Positions 7,653 to 15,674 of a stretch of DNA of 64,000 bases are shown piece by piece; within the stretch, counting starts at the first letter, position 1; the number at the start of each line of letters is the position of its first letter. The notes under the pieces were generated by a model, which was not told the origin of the DNA, did not search any database, and saw only the letters and a list, made by a program, of their open reading frames with translations. The position numbers were made by a program, and so were the translations under genes. The stretch is from Pseudobowmanella zhangzhouensis (lineage in GTDB: Bacteria; Pseudomonadota; Gammaproteobacteria; Enterobacterales; Alteromonadaceae): contig NZ_JBHSYO010000003.1 of the NCBI RefSeq assembly GCF_042662685.1, positions 434,001 to 498,000 of the forward strand, given 5' to 3'.

Positions 7653-9291
7653 GCTTGCCTCCGGGTACCGGCTCATTGGCTGGTGTGGCAGGGAAAACCA
7701 GACTACTGGGCTGGTTATTTACTTTCTGAATCAATGGCTGTAGCTCACGCAATGTGCGGTTGACGTTGGCCAGCATTGCATTGAGTTCCTCCTGACCTGG
7801 TGACCCCTCGGTGTAAGCCGCGCTGAGCTGATTCACATTGTGTAAGATGTCACTGATTTGTCTGGCAATATCGGCGTCATTCAACTGGTTTAGCAGCGCT
7901 TCCATTTTTTGCCCCGAGCTATCATAACGCTGCATTGTTTGTGTGATGTTGGTCAACGTCTCGCTGGCCTCGTCACTCAGTTGTTCCAGTGGCAAACCAT
8001 TGAGCTTATCCAATATGGCACTGAGCTTCTGGGTGATCTGGGTAAAGTCTCCGGCGCGTGTCGGGATCACCGGATAATCCAGGAAAAGTGCCAGCTTAGC
8101 CTCCGACTCGGTGGCGAAATGTTGTAAGTCGACGATCTGTTTACCGGTGAGTAAATTTCCGGTACTCAGGCTGGCCTGCAGTCCGGTGGTGATCCAGCGT
8201 TGCAGTTGATTTTCCATCTGATGGCGGCCTTGCGCTGTGTCCGGTAAGCCGGCCATGCCGGGGAACAGTTCCAGCAATACCGGGATCTGATAATCCTGCT
8301 CTAACATTTGATAGGCCTGAGGATTATGCAGGTTCACCTCTGCCACCCGGCCAATTTGCAAACCGCGATATTCCACCGGTGCGCCAACACTCAATCCACG
8401 CACGCTGTCGCTGATTAAAATCACGAAGCGCAGCGATTCGTTGTATTTCACCGCATCGGCGCTGGCCTCGTTGGGATAGATATCATAGGTCGCCAGTTCT
8501 TCTACCGCTTCTCCGGGCAACGCATCATTAGGGATATCGAATGCCACACCATTGGTTAGCAGCGTCTCAGCATTGCCGGTGCGCAGACTAATCCCATCGG
8601 AGTCCAGATTAATTTCGACGCCACTGGCGTTCCAGAAACGGGTATTGGTGGTGAGTAGCTTGTGATAAGGCGCGTTAATAAACACATCGTAACTGACGCT
8701 GCGTCGCGCCACATCAAACGACACGCCTTCGAACTTGCCAACCGTCAGGCCGCGGTAAATAACCGGATCGCCTTCATCAAAAGCAAAGTCCTGTGCCGAG
8801 CGCAACTTTATGCGTAACCCCGGCGTGCCCACCGGTGTCACTGGAGGCTCATTTAGTCCAATAAAACGACGCTTTTCCGCGGTTTGGGTGCCAACTGACA
8901 TATCGATATAAGCGCCTGACAACAGCGTATTTAAGCCACTTACGCTGTTATGGGTGATACGCGGAGAAACAATCCAGAACTGGCTACCCTCCACCAGAAA
9001 ACGTTCAGTATCGGCCTGCATTTGCACGGTGACCAACACATGCTGGTTATCTGCCGACAACGACACTCTTTTGACCACGCCTACATCCACATCGCGCACT
9101 TTAACCCGTGTTTTACCTGGCTCTACCCCGGAGGCCGACTCAAAACTAATGGTAATCGTCGGGCCAATGCGGCTGAAATGATCGTACAGGATCCAGCCAC
9201 CGGCCAGCGCAGCAATTAAGGGCACCAGCCATATCCAGGATAGGCTGCGCTGTGAGCGGATTTCTGCGTCCACTGCGTCCTGATTATCCAT
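7642..9291 (-). CDS. pqiB: PqiB, intermembrane transport protein with MCE domains
   Basis: 549 residues from the ATG at 9291, close to the 546 of E. coli PqiB. This start is chosen because AAGGAG stands 5 nt upstream and it overlaps the pqiA stop; the frame itself is open to 9324. There is one N-terminal membrane segment (LSWIWLVPLIAALAGGWILY). Three MCE repeats follow, each with a pattern like GVEPGKTRVKVRDVDVG, FDEGDPVIYRGLTVGKFEGV and LSVGAPVEYRGLQIGRVAEV. A helical C-terminus would extend the tube across the periplasm. It probably carries lipids between membranes together with PqiA and PqiC. Confidence 0.92.
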   Translation of the reverse strand: MDNQDAVDAEIRSQRSLSWIWLVPLIAALAGGWILYDHFSRIGPTITISFESASGVEPGKTRVKVRDVDVGVVKRVSLSADNQHVLVTVQMQADTERFLVEGSQFWIVSPRITHNSVSGLNTLLSGAYIDMSVGTQTAEKRRFIGLNEPPVTPVGTPGLRIKLRSAQDFAFDEGDPVIYRGLTVGKFEGVSFDVARRSVSYDVFINAPYHKLLTTNTRFWNASGVEINLDSDGISLRTGNAETLLTNGVAFDIPNDALPGEAVEELATYDIYPNEASADAVKYNESLRFVILISDSVRGLSVGAPVEYRGLQIGRVAEVNLHNPQAYQMLEQDYQIPVLLELFPGMAGLPDTAQGRHQMENQLQRWITTGLQASLSTGNLLTGKQIVDLQHFATESEAKLALFLDYPVIPTRAGDFTQITQKLSAILDKLNGLPLEQLSDEASETLTNITQTMQRYDSSGQKMEALLNQLNDADIARQISDILHNVNQLSAAYTEGSPGQEELNAMLANVNRTLRELQPLIQKVNNQPSSLVFPATPANEPVPGGKHAN

Positions 9292-10444
9292 CTGCTCTCC
9301 TTGTCCAAAGCAATCTGACATCAAAGGTAATCGCTGCCAGCATCGTCATAATCACCACCAGACAAAATGCCACGACGGCAGGGCCCGGATACACCTGAAT
9401 AGTTTCCAGCTGAATAAGACTAACCAGAATCGCTACCACAAACACGTCCACCATCGACCAGCGCCCGATAAACTCGACCATACGATACAGCCCGGTGCGT
9501 TGGCGTGCACGTGAGATATGTTGCACTGTGACGGTCCAGTTCAGCCAGGTGAGTACGATCAATTTCATCAGGGGTACCACCACACTGGCCAGAAAGATAA
9601 TAATCGCGACCGGGTATGAACCATGCTGCCACAGACGCACCACGCCACCCAGAATGGTGTTTGCCTCGGTGTCGCCCAACGCACTGGTGGTCATTATCGG
9701 CAGCAAATTCGCCGGTAAATACAAAATAATCGCCGTGCTTAACATTGCCCATGTCAGTTGAATCGCACGCTGACGTTGCGAAGAATCAAAGGCGCCTGCG
9801 GGATTTTTTTGTCCTTGTAACGAATGCCCCAAATTAATCAGTTGCTGCCGCAAAGTGTGCATGTCCAGCCAACTGAGCGAAGCGTAAAAGCACAGGGTAA
9901 ACAACATAAAGGCAAAGAAGCTGATCCCCAGCGATACGTCGGCCATATCGGCAATCTTAATCAACGACACCAGCGCCCCGAGTAAAAACACTTCTGCCAT
10001 GCCCCATGGCGTTAAGCGCTGCAGTATCCGCAACACACTGTTGGCCGCAGGGAAATGCCGCGCAAATAATACCGCCAGTTGCAGGTACACAATGCACAAC
10101 AGCACCAGCAAGGGGATTACCACCACCAACAACACTTGGATGAAGGCCAAAAACATAAAATCGTGGCTGACCAATGTTTGTAACCCGGAGAGCATGGATA
10201 TCTCATTTCGCTGACCGGACGCCGCAAACTGCAAAAATGAAAACGGTAAAGTGAAAGCGAGAAAAATCAAAGCAGCCAGTGTACAAGCCAGACTCACCTG
10301 GTTAGCCTGTCGCCGCTGACGATGCAGTCCGGCATGACAACGTGGGCAAACCGCCTTAAATCCGCCCGGCACCCGAGAAATGCGCACGGCTAAGGCACAG
10401 TCAGGGCAATGCACTAGTTGGGCAGAGTGAAAAGAGTCAGTCAC
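9284..10444 (-). CDS. pqiA: PqiA, inner-membrane paraquat-inducible protein A
   Basis: A 386-residue membrane protein. It starts with a zinc-ribbon-like cysteine motif (CPDCALAVRISRVPGG, CPRCHAG). Two PqiA repeats follow, each with about four membrane segments; the second has the conserved YLPANLLPIMTTSALG and VPLMKL. In E. coli the pqiABC operon is controlled by SoxRS and codes for an intermembrane lipid-transport system. This copy is slightly shorter than E. coli PqiA (417). It heads the operon; the gap to rpsT is 267 nt and divergent, and no clear SoxS box was recognised there. Confidence 0.92.
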   Translation of the reverse strand: MTDSFHSAQLVHCPDCALAVRISRVPGGFKAVCPRCHAGLHRQRRQANQVSLACTLAALIFLAFTLPFSFLQFAASGQRNEISMLSGLQTLVSHDFMFLAFIQVLLVVVIPLLVLLCIVYLQLAVLFARHFPAANSVLRILQRLTPWGMAEVFLLGALVSLIKIADMADVSLGISFFAFMLFTLCFYASLSWLDMHTLRQQLINLGHSLQGQKNPAGAFDSSQRQRAIQLTWAMLSTAIILYLPANLLPIMTTSALGDTEANTILGGVVRLWQHGSYPVAIIIFLASVVVPLMKLIVLTWLNWTVTVQHISRARQRTGLYRMVEFIGRWSMVDVFVVAILVSLIQLETIQVYPGPAVVAFCLVVIMTMLAAITFDVRLLWTRRADG

Positions 10445-10638
10445 GGGATTCCTTGTCGACAGGCTTTACTAGTAGTGTAGTCACTACCACTCATTATGCT
10501 GCTTATGATTACACGCAAGCTGCTGATTTGGCTAACAATTAACCTAACCACAAAATATCGCCTGCTTTATGAGCACATTCCCGCATACGCACCGAGCCCG
10601 AATCTGCGTGAAACTGGTCATTTATTCGCTCAAACCAT

Positions 10639-10657
10639 TTGACATTGGCAGGTATAA
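10639..10657 (+). promoter_or_regulatory. Promoter-like region upstream of rpsT
   Basis: TTGACA and TATAAC occur close together before rpsT, followed by a G/C-rich discriminator (GGGC), as is common for stringently controlled ribosomal promoters. The two hexamers are only 8 nt apart, so they cannot both belong to one sigma-70 promoter. Either the TATAAC is a -10 with a poor -35, or the TTGACA uses another -10. Confidence 0.25.
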
Positions 10658-10711
10658 CGGGCACACTTCGTCGCCTTAAATTTTGACTTAAATCTTTTTG
10701 GGAGTTCCACC

Positions 10712-10975
10712 TTGGCTAACATCAAGTCTGCTAAGAAACGTGCGATTCAGGCCGAGAAGCGCCGCCAGCACAACGCAAGCCGTCGCTCCATGATGCGTAC
10801 CTACCTGAAGAAGGTAGTGGCTGCAATCAAAGCTGGTGACAAAGCGAAAGCTACTGAAGCTTTCACTACTGTGCAACCGATTCTGGACCGTTACGCTGCC
10901 AAAGGTTTGATCCACAAGAACAAAGCTGCTCGTCATAAGAGCCGTTTGTCTGCACAGATCAACGCTTTGAGCTAA
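10712..10975 (+). CDS. rpsT: 30S ribosomal protein S20
   Basis: An 87-residue basic protein that matches S20 over its full length (ANIKSAKKRAIQAEKRRQHN at the start, NKAARHKSRLSAQINAL at the end). It binds 16S rRNA early in assembly of the small subunit. The start codon is TTG, as in E. coli rpsT, where the weak start takes part in autogenous translational control; GGGAG lies 8 nt upstream. It is a single-gene unit ending in a strong terminator. Confidence 0.98.
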   Translation: MANIKSAKKRAIQAEKRRQHNASRRSMMRTYLKKVVAAIKAGDKAKATEAFTTVQPILDRYAAKGLIHKNKAARHKSRLSAQINALS

Positions 10976-10988
10976 GCACAGAGTTTCC

Positions 10989-11017
10989 GAAAAAAGCGCC
11001 TTCTGGCGCTTTTTTTG
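10989..11017 (+). terminator. Rho-independent terminator of rpsT
   Basis: AAAAGCGCC-TTCT-GGCGCTTTTTTT: an eight-pair GC-rich stem with a UUCU loop and a run of seven T residues, directly after the rpsT stop. Confidence 0.92.
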
Positions 11018-11082
11018 TATCTGTCACATGACAAGGGCAAGGGTTTACTTTAGGCTAGCTCCTCGAAGTTAGGAGTAACATC

Positions 11083-11259
11083 ATGATTAGATTGCTATTT
11101 CTGGTTCCATTTATTCTGGCCTTACTGTGGTTTATGTATTTACGCCGCAACGGCTACACGCTGGAGCAAGGCAAAAAAGGCTTCCTGTATATCTTAATTT
11201 TTTCGCTCACCGTCGGCGGTTTCTACACCCTGCTGATTTGGCTCACCCATTTACATTAG
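11083..11259 (+). CDS. Small hypothetical membrane protein (58 residues)
   Basis: A short frame with ATG at 11083, TAG at 11257-11259 and the ribosome binding site TTAGGAG about 6 nt upstream. The product has two membrane helices (LLFLVPFILALLWFMYL and GFLYILIFSLTVGGFYTLLI) joined by a basic loop with GYTLEQGKKG. I know no function. The good ribosome binding site, the clean two-helix design and its place between rpsT and another small gene support a real gene. Confidence 0.65.
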   Translation: MIRLLFLVPFILALLWFMYLRRNGYTLEQGKKGFLYILIFSLTVGGFYTLLIWLTHLH

Positions 11260-11329
11260 TTCACTGGCAAATCTGGCGTTTGTTTCTATAGTTGGTAACC
11301 GATTTCACAACTGAGACAAAGGACACGCT

Positions 11330-11635
11330 ATGTTGCATAGACTGCTCCTTGCCAGTTTTGCAGTATTGGCAACATCCACACCGGCAGCTTCTCTACCTGA
11401 TATCCAGACAGACACGTTGCAGACTTTGTGCATCAGTACCCGCGACCATCAGGTCCGCTGCATTAAACCTTCCGAACAGGGCGCAAATGCGAGGGTGTAT
11501 GTTTATCCGCTAGTTACCCGCAATGTGCCCAGTGGCGATGATGTTACCTGCTATCAGCGCGCCAGCCTGACGGTGTGCCGCCCGGCCGCGGAAGTCTCGC
11601 CGGTGCTGACGTCTTTGCTTACCCACGACGAATAA
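11330..11635 (+). CDS. Hypothetical secreted protein with four cysteines
   Basis: A 101-residue protein with a signal peptide (MLHRLLLASFAVLATSTPAAS). The mature part has cysteines in LCISTRDHQVRCIKPS and VTCYQRASLTVCRP, likely two disulfides in the periplasm. The family was not recognised. AAAGGA precedes the ATG by 8 nt. It ends in a strong hairpin shared with the convergent oad operon. Confidence 0.6.
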   Translation: MLHRLLLASFAVLATSTPAASLPDIQTDTLQTLCISTRDHQVRCIKPSEQGANARVYVYPLVTRNVPSGDDVTCYQRASLTVCRPAAEVSPVLTSLLTHDE

Positions 11636-11636
11636 C

Positions 11637-11666
11637 AAAAACGCCAGTCTAAGACTGGCGTTTTTA
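11637..11666. terminator. Bidirectional terminator between convergent genes
   Basis: AAAACGCCAGTCT-TA-AGACTGGCGTTTTT is a nearly perfect inverted repeat with A- and T-runs on both sides. It can therefore end the secreted-protein gene on the plus strand and the oadGAB operon on the minus strand. Confidence 0.9.
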
Positions 11667-11705
11667 CTTCAAGATATTGGCAGAGGCCTGCCGGTAACAA
11701 AACCG

Positions 11706-12836
11706 TTAGCCAACCAACGCCAGCAAAATCCCCGCAGCTACCGCTGACCCCAGCACACCCGCCACGTTTGGCCCCATGGCATGCATTAACAGGAAATTGT
11801 GCGGGTTGGACTCAAGGCCTACCTTGTTGGCCACCCTGGCGGCCATGGGCACCGCAGATACGCCTGCAGCGCCAATCAGCGGGTTAATCTTCTTGCTGCT
11901 CATGCGGTTCATCAATTTGGCCATTAACACCCCTGCTGCGGTGCCTATGGCGAATGCTACCGCGCCCAAGGCTAAAATCCCCAGCGTCTCTGCTTTGAGG
12001 AATTTATCTGCAGACATCTTAGAGCCCACCGCGAGCCCGAGAAAGATGGTCACCACGTTAATCAGTTCATTCTGTGCGGTCTTGCTCAGACGCTCCACTA
12101 CGCCGGCTTCACGCATCAGGTTGCCTAAGCAGAACATGCCCACCAGCGGCGTGGCCGTGGGTAAAAACAGGATGGTCAGCAACAGCACGGCCAACGGAAA
12201 CAGAATCTTTTCACGCTGGGACACATGACGAAGCTGCGCCATCTCGATTTTGCGTTCATCTTCGGTCGTCAGGGCTTTCATAATCGGTGGCTGAATAATC
12301 GGCACCAACGCCATATAGGAATAAGCGGCTACCGCAATCGCCCCCAACAGTTCTGGCGCTAAGCGAGATGCTAAAAAGATTGCCGTGGGACCATCTGCCC
12401 CGCCGATAATCGCAATCGCGGAGGCATCTTTGAGGGTGTACTCCAGCCCCGGCACCATATTCAGTAAAATCGCACCGATAAGGGTCGCAAAGATCCCAAA
12501 CTGAGCCGCCGCTCCAAGTAGCAACATGCGCGGATTCGCAATTAACGCACCGAAATCGGTTAACGCCCCCACGCCCATAAAGATCAGCAGCGGAAACACG
12601 CCGGTTTCGATACCCACGGTATAAATGTAATACAGCAGGCCACCGGGCTCAGAGAATCCAGCCAGTGGAATATTGGTCAGGATCGCACCAAAGCCGATGG
12701 GTAATAACAACAGCGGTTCGAACTTCTTTTTAATTGCCAGAAACAGTAGCGCGCAGCCCACCAGCATCATGATTGCCTGCCCCGGCGCGAAATTGGCCAG
12801 CGCCGTGGAGTGCCACAAGGTAGTAAGTTTTTCCAT
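11706..12836 (-). CDS. oadB: Sodium-pumping oxaloacetate decarboxylase, beta subunit
   Basis: A 376-residue membrane protein with about nine to eleven helices. It carries conserved motifs of the beta subunit of sodium-translocating decarboxylases: DFGALIANPRMLLLGAAAQ, IAIIGGADGPTAIFLAS and INPLIGAAGVSAVPMAARV (the first Asp and the GGADGPT region take part in sodium transport). It decarboxylates carboxybiotin carried by OadA and couples this to sodium export. It starts 3 nt after the oadA stop. The complex makes pyruvate from oxaloacetate and a sodium gradient. Confidence 0.95.
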   Translation of the reverse strand: MEKLTTLWHSTALANFAPGQAIMMLVGCALLFLAIKKKFEPLLLLPIGFGAILTNIPLAGFSEPGGLLYYIYTVGIETGVFPLLIFMGVGALTDFGALIANPRMLLLGAAAQFGIFATLIGAILLNMVPGLEYTLKDASAIAIIGGADGPTAIFLASRLAPELLGAIAVAAYSYMALVPIIQPPIMKALTTEDERKIEMAQLRHVSQREKILFPLAVLLLTILFLPTATPLVGMFCLGNLMREAGVVERLSKTAQNELINVVTIFLGLAVGSKMSADKFLKAETLGILALGAVAFAIGTAAGVLMAKLMNRMSSKKINPLIGAAGVSAVPMAARVANKVGLESNPHNFLLMHAMGPNVAGVLGSAVAAGILLALVG

Positions 12837-12839
12837 CGG

Positions 12840-14621
12840 TTACCCCAGCGCAATCATGGCTTGACCAGACTGCACCGCCTGACCTTCACTGACTAACACT
12901 TGTACGACGCTGCCCGCGGTGGCAGCCCGTACCTCAGTTTCCATTTTCATGGCTTCCAGCTTTATCACCACCTGACCGGCTTCAACCTGATCACCCGGGC
13001 GCACCAGGACCTGTAAAATATTACCGGCTAAGGGCGAATTTACCGTGCTGGCCGTTGCCGCAGGTGTAACCACGGGCGCACTCGATGTAGCGGTCTCTGC
13101 GCTAATTGCGCCTAACTGACCATCGGCGGCCACCTCTACCCGATACACCTTGCCATCGACCCGCACACTATAACTGGCGGCCCCACCCTGCGCAGTCGCA
13201 ACGCTGGCTGCCGGTGCAGGATTTGCCGCCTCGCTGCCAGGCACAGGTTCAAACGCAGCCGGATTATCGCGGTTTTGAATAAACTTCAGCCCCACCTGTG
13301 GGAACAGTGCATAGGTCAACACGTCATCAACTTTGTCCTGTGCCACACGCAACCCGTGTTGCTTAACCAACTCATCAAATTCAGTTGCCAGTTTATCCAG
13401 CTCTGGGGCGAGTAGATCTGCCGGGCGGCAGCTGACAGGCTCAGCGCCGTCTAACACTCTCTGTTGCAGCGCCTGATTAACCGGAGCGGCCGTCGCGCCA
13501 TATTCGCCACGTAATACCCCGGCGGTTTCTTTACTGATGCTCTTATAACGCTCGCCGGACAGAACGTTAATCACGGCCTGAGTCCCGACAATCTGCGACG
13601 TAGGCGTAACCAGTGGGATATACCCCAGGTCTTCCCTCACCCTTGGAATTTCCAGCAGCACGTCGTCCAGCTTATCCAGCGCATTTTGCTCTTTTAATTG
13701 GCTTTCCATATTGGTCAGCATTCCGCCAGGCACCTGCGCGACCAGAATGCGGGCATCGACGCCTTTCAGGCTGCCTTCAAACTGAGCGTACTTTTTACGC
13801 ACCTCGCGAAAATAGGTTGCGATGTCCGCCAGTTTAGCCATATCCAGGCCGGTATCCCGTGGTGTGCCTTCTACGATGGACACCATGGTTTCCGTGGCGG
13901 AATGGCCATAGGTCATGCTCATCGGCGAAATGGCACAGTCGAGCATATCGATGCCAGCATCAATCGCTTTTTGGTAAGTTGCCGTGCTAAGGCCGGTGGT
14001 CGCGTGACATTGCATCGCAATCGGTACATTGACCGTTTCTTTCAACCGGGTGATTAACTCTTCGCAATCGTAGGGTTTCAGTAACCCGGCCATATCTTTA
14101 ATACAAATGGAATGGACGCCCATGTCTTCCAGTTGGCGTGCCATATTCAGCCACAAATCCAATGAATGCACCGGGCTTACGGTATAGGACAAAGTACCCT
14201 GCGCATGGGCACCGACCTTAATCGCCGCCGCGACTGCCGTTTGCAGGTTACGTACATCATTCATCGCATCGAAAATGCGGAATACATCGATACCATTGGT
14301 GTGGGCACGCTCGACAAAGCGCTCGACTACATCATCGGCATAGTGACGATAACCCAGCAGATTCTGGCCGCGTAACAACATCTGCTGTGGTGTTTTTGGC
14401 ATGGCTTTTTTCAGGGCGCGTAACCGCTCCCATGGATCTTCGCCCAGATAACGGATGCAGGCATCAAAGGTCGCGCCTCCCCAGGACTCGATAGACCAGT
14501 AACCCACGTCGTCCAGCTGCGCCGCGATGGGAAGCATATCGTCAAGGCGCATACGCGTAGCCAGCAATGACTGATGTGCATCGCGCAATACTAATTCGGT
14601 TATTCCCAACGGCTTAGGCAT
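12840..14621 (-). CDS. oadA: Oxaloacetate decarboxylase alpha subunit (carboxyltransferase plus biotin carrier)
   Basis: 593 residues from the ATG at 14621, the normal N-terminus of the family (MPKPLGITELVLRDAHQSLL); the upstream 38 codons of open frame lie within oadG and are rejected. Domains in order: carboxyltransferase TIM barrel (about 1-300; RDAHQSLLATRMR, MQCHATTG), conserved carboxylase domain, a Pro/Ala-rich linker (about 475-525), and the biotinyl domain with the lysine in LEAMKMETEV. It transfers CO2 from oxaloacetate to biotin. It overlaps oadG by 8 nt. Confidence 0.95.
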   Translation of the reverse strand: MPKPLGITELVLRDAHQSLLATRMRLDDMLPIAAQLDDVGYWSIESWGGATFDACIRYLGEDPWERLRALKKAMPKTPQQMLLRGQNLLGYRHYADDVVERFVERAHTNGIDVFRIFDAMNDVRNLQTAVAAAIKVGAHAQGTLSYTVSPVHSLDLWLNMARQLEDMGVHSICIKDMAGLLKPYDCEELITRLKETVNVPIAMQCHATTGLSTATYQKAIDAGIDMLDCAISPMSMTYGHSATETMVSIVEGTPRDTGLDMAKLADIATYFREVRKKYAQFEGSLKGVDARILVAQVPGGMLTNMESQLKEQNALDKLDDVLLEIPRVREDLGYIPLVTPTSQIVGTQAVINVLSGERYKSISKETAGVLRGEYGATAAPVNQALQQRVLDGAEPVSCRPADLLAPELDKLATEFDELVKQHGLRVAQDKVDDVLTYALFPQVGLKFIQNRDNPAAFEPVPGSEAANPAPAASVATAQGGAASYSVRVDGKVYRVEVAADGQLGAISAETATSSAPVVTPAATASTVNSPLAGNILQVLVRPGDQVEAGQVVIKLEAMKMETEVRAATAGSVVQVLVSEGQAVQSGQAMIALG

Positions 14622-14868
14622 GATGATTATCCTTTCGATACTGGTGAATGGCTGCACCGATGGCAGCAACGGTCTGTGGAGACAGCTGATTAGCTGCGGG
14701 TGACAGTGTGTGAACAGTTGGTGCGTCGGCCTCATTCACGGGATTTGCAAACCTGGCCAGACTATTAGTCGCCACAATTAACAGGCTCAGAAAGGCGAAT
14801 ACCCCCCCCATTCCCACCAGCATCAGTAGCGCCGATTCTTTCAATAAATCGACTATCTGTGCATCCAT
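14614..14868 (-). CDS. oadG: Oxaloacetate decarboxylase gamma subunit
   Basis: An 84-residue protein with one N-terminal membrane helix (LLMLVGMGGVFAFLSLLIVAT), a short linker and a C-terminal tail rich in His (IHQYRKDNHHA), all usual for OadG. The gamma subunit holds the alpha and beta subunits together and binds zinc through the tail. It is first in oadGAB; its last eight bases overlap the oadA start, which couples their translation. Confidence 0.92.
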   Translation of the reverse strand: MDAQIVDLLKESALLMLVGMGGVFAFLSLLIVATNSLARFANPVNEADAPTVHTLSPAANQLSPQTVAAIGAAIHQYRKDNHHA

Positions 14869-14971
14869 AGCTATTCCAAATTAATTAGGGGTGACGAATA
14901 ATTATCACGTCAAATAGCGAATAACAACGATGAATCACATTATTTATGCAGATAAAATGCATAACAAATCA

Positions 14972-15406
14972 TTAACATTCGGTTTTTTCTAATAACTGCG
15001 CGGCCAGCCTGACAAAATCTGATGACGTTACGATCCCAATCAACACACCATAATCATCCAGTACCGGCAGGCAACCGTGTCGGTTATCCAGAAAATATCT
15101 GGCCACGTCCCTGACGGTATCCGTCGCCTTTATTCGGCTGCATTCCTCTGCGGGCACCGCCACTTCTTTGATACTGGTCCAACTTTCGCGGCGCTCAAGT
15201 GCGTTCGCGCCATATAGGGTCAGCAAACTAATTACCTTACTGACCAATGCCTTTTGCGTTACCAAAGACAGTAACTTGCCATTTTCATCTACGACCGGCA
15301 AATGACGAACACCCTGTTCTCGGGTCATTTCATGGGCATCTTTTAGCGTGGCATCCGGGCCAAGGGTGACCAGTTTGGTGGTCATGATCTCGTTGATAGT
15401 CAGCAT
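14972..15406 (-). CDS. CBS-domain protein
   Basis: 144 residues from the ATG at 15406, where GGAGAAAG is correctly spaced; the frame also opens with a GTG four codons earlier, with no ribosome binding site. Two CBS motifs make up the whole protein: IMTTKLVTLGPDATLKDAHE with GVRHLPVVDENGKLLSLVT, and RIKATDTVRDVARYFLDN with GCLPVLDDYGVLIGIVTSSD. Such single-pair proteins bind adenosine nucleotides and act as energy sensors. It is on the same strand just before oadGAB (103 nt gap), so a link with the sodium pump is possible but unproved. Confidence 0.88.
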   Translation of the reverse strand: MLTINEIMTTKLVTLGPDATLKDAHEMTREQGVRHLPVVDENGKLLSLVTQKALVSKVISLLTLYGANALERRESWTSIKEVAVPAEECSRIKATDTVRDVARYFLDNRHGCLPVLDDYGVLIGIVTSSDFVRLAAQLLEKTEC

Positions 15407-15674
15407 GTCTTTCTCCACGAATCAGCTTACCTGTGTGAGTTTATGCTAAATTTTTTATCCCGCCCGGGCATGTATCTGGATCAACAAACCCGTTTAAAAA
15501 CCATACAAATCAAGTCGTAGTCAGCGGCATTGAATATCCATCAGCTCAAACTCCTGTGCGCCTTTGCGTGCCTTCAGGTCACGGGAGAAATGTAACAAGG
15601 TTTGCCAAACGCAGATTTTCAGCTTTTTGACTTGCTACACTGGCGAACAATGCAAACACACTCAAGAGAATAAT

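Noticed and set aside
14622..14735. 38-residue N-terminal extension of OadA
   Set aside because: It lies inside oadG in another frame, and the conserved family start is MPKPLGITELVL at 14621.
15564..15674. 37-residue N-terminal extension of the M13 peptidase
   Set aside because: It would bury the clear signal peptide that begins at 15675.
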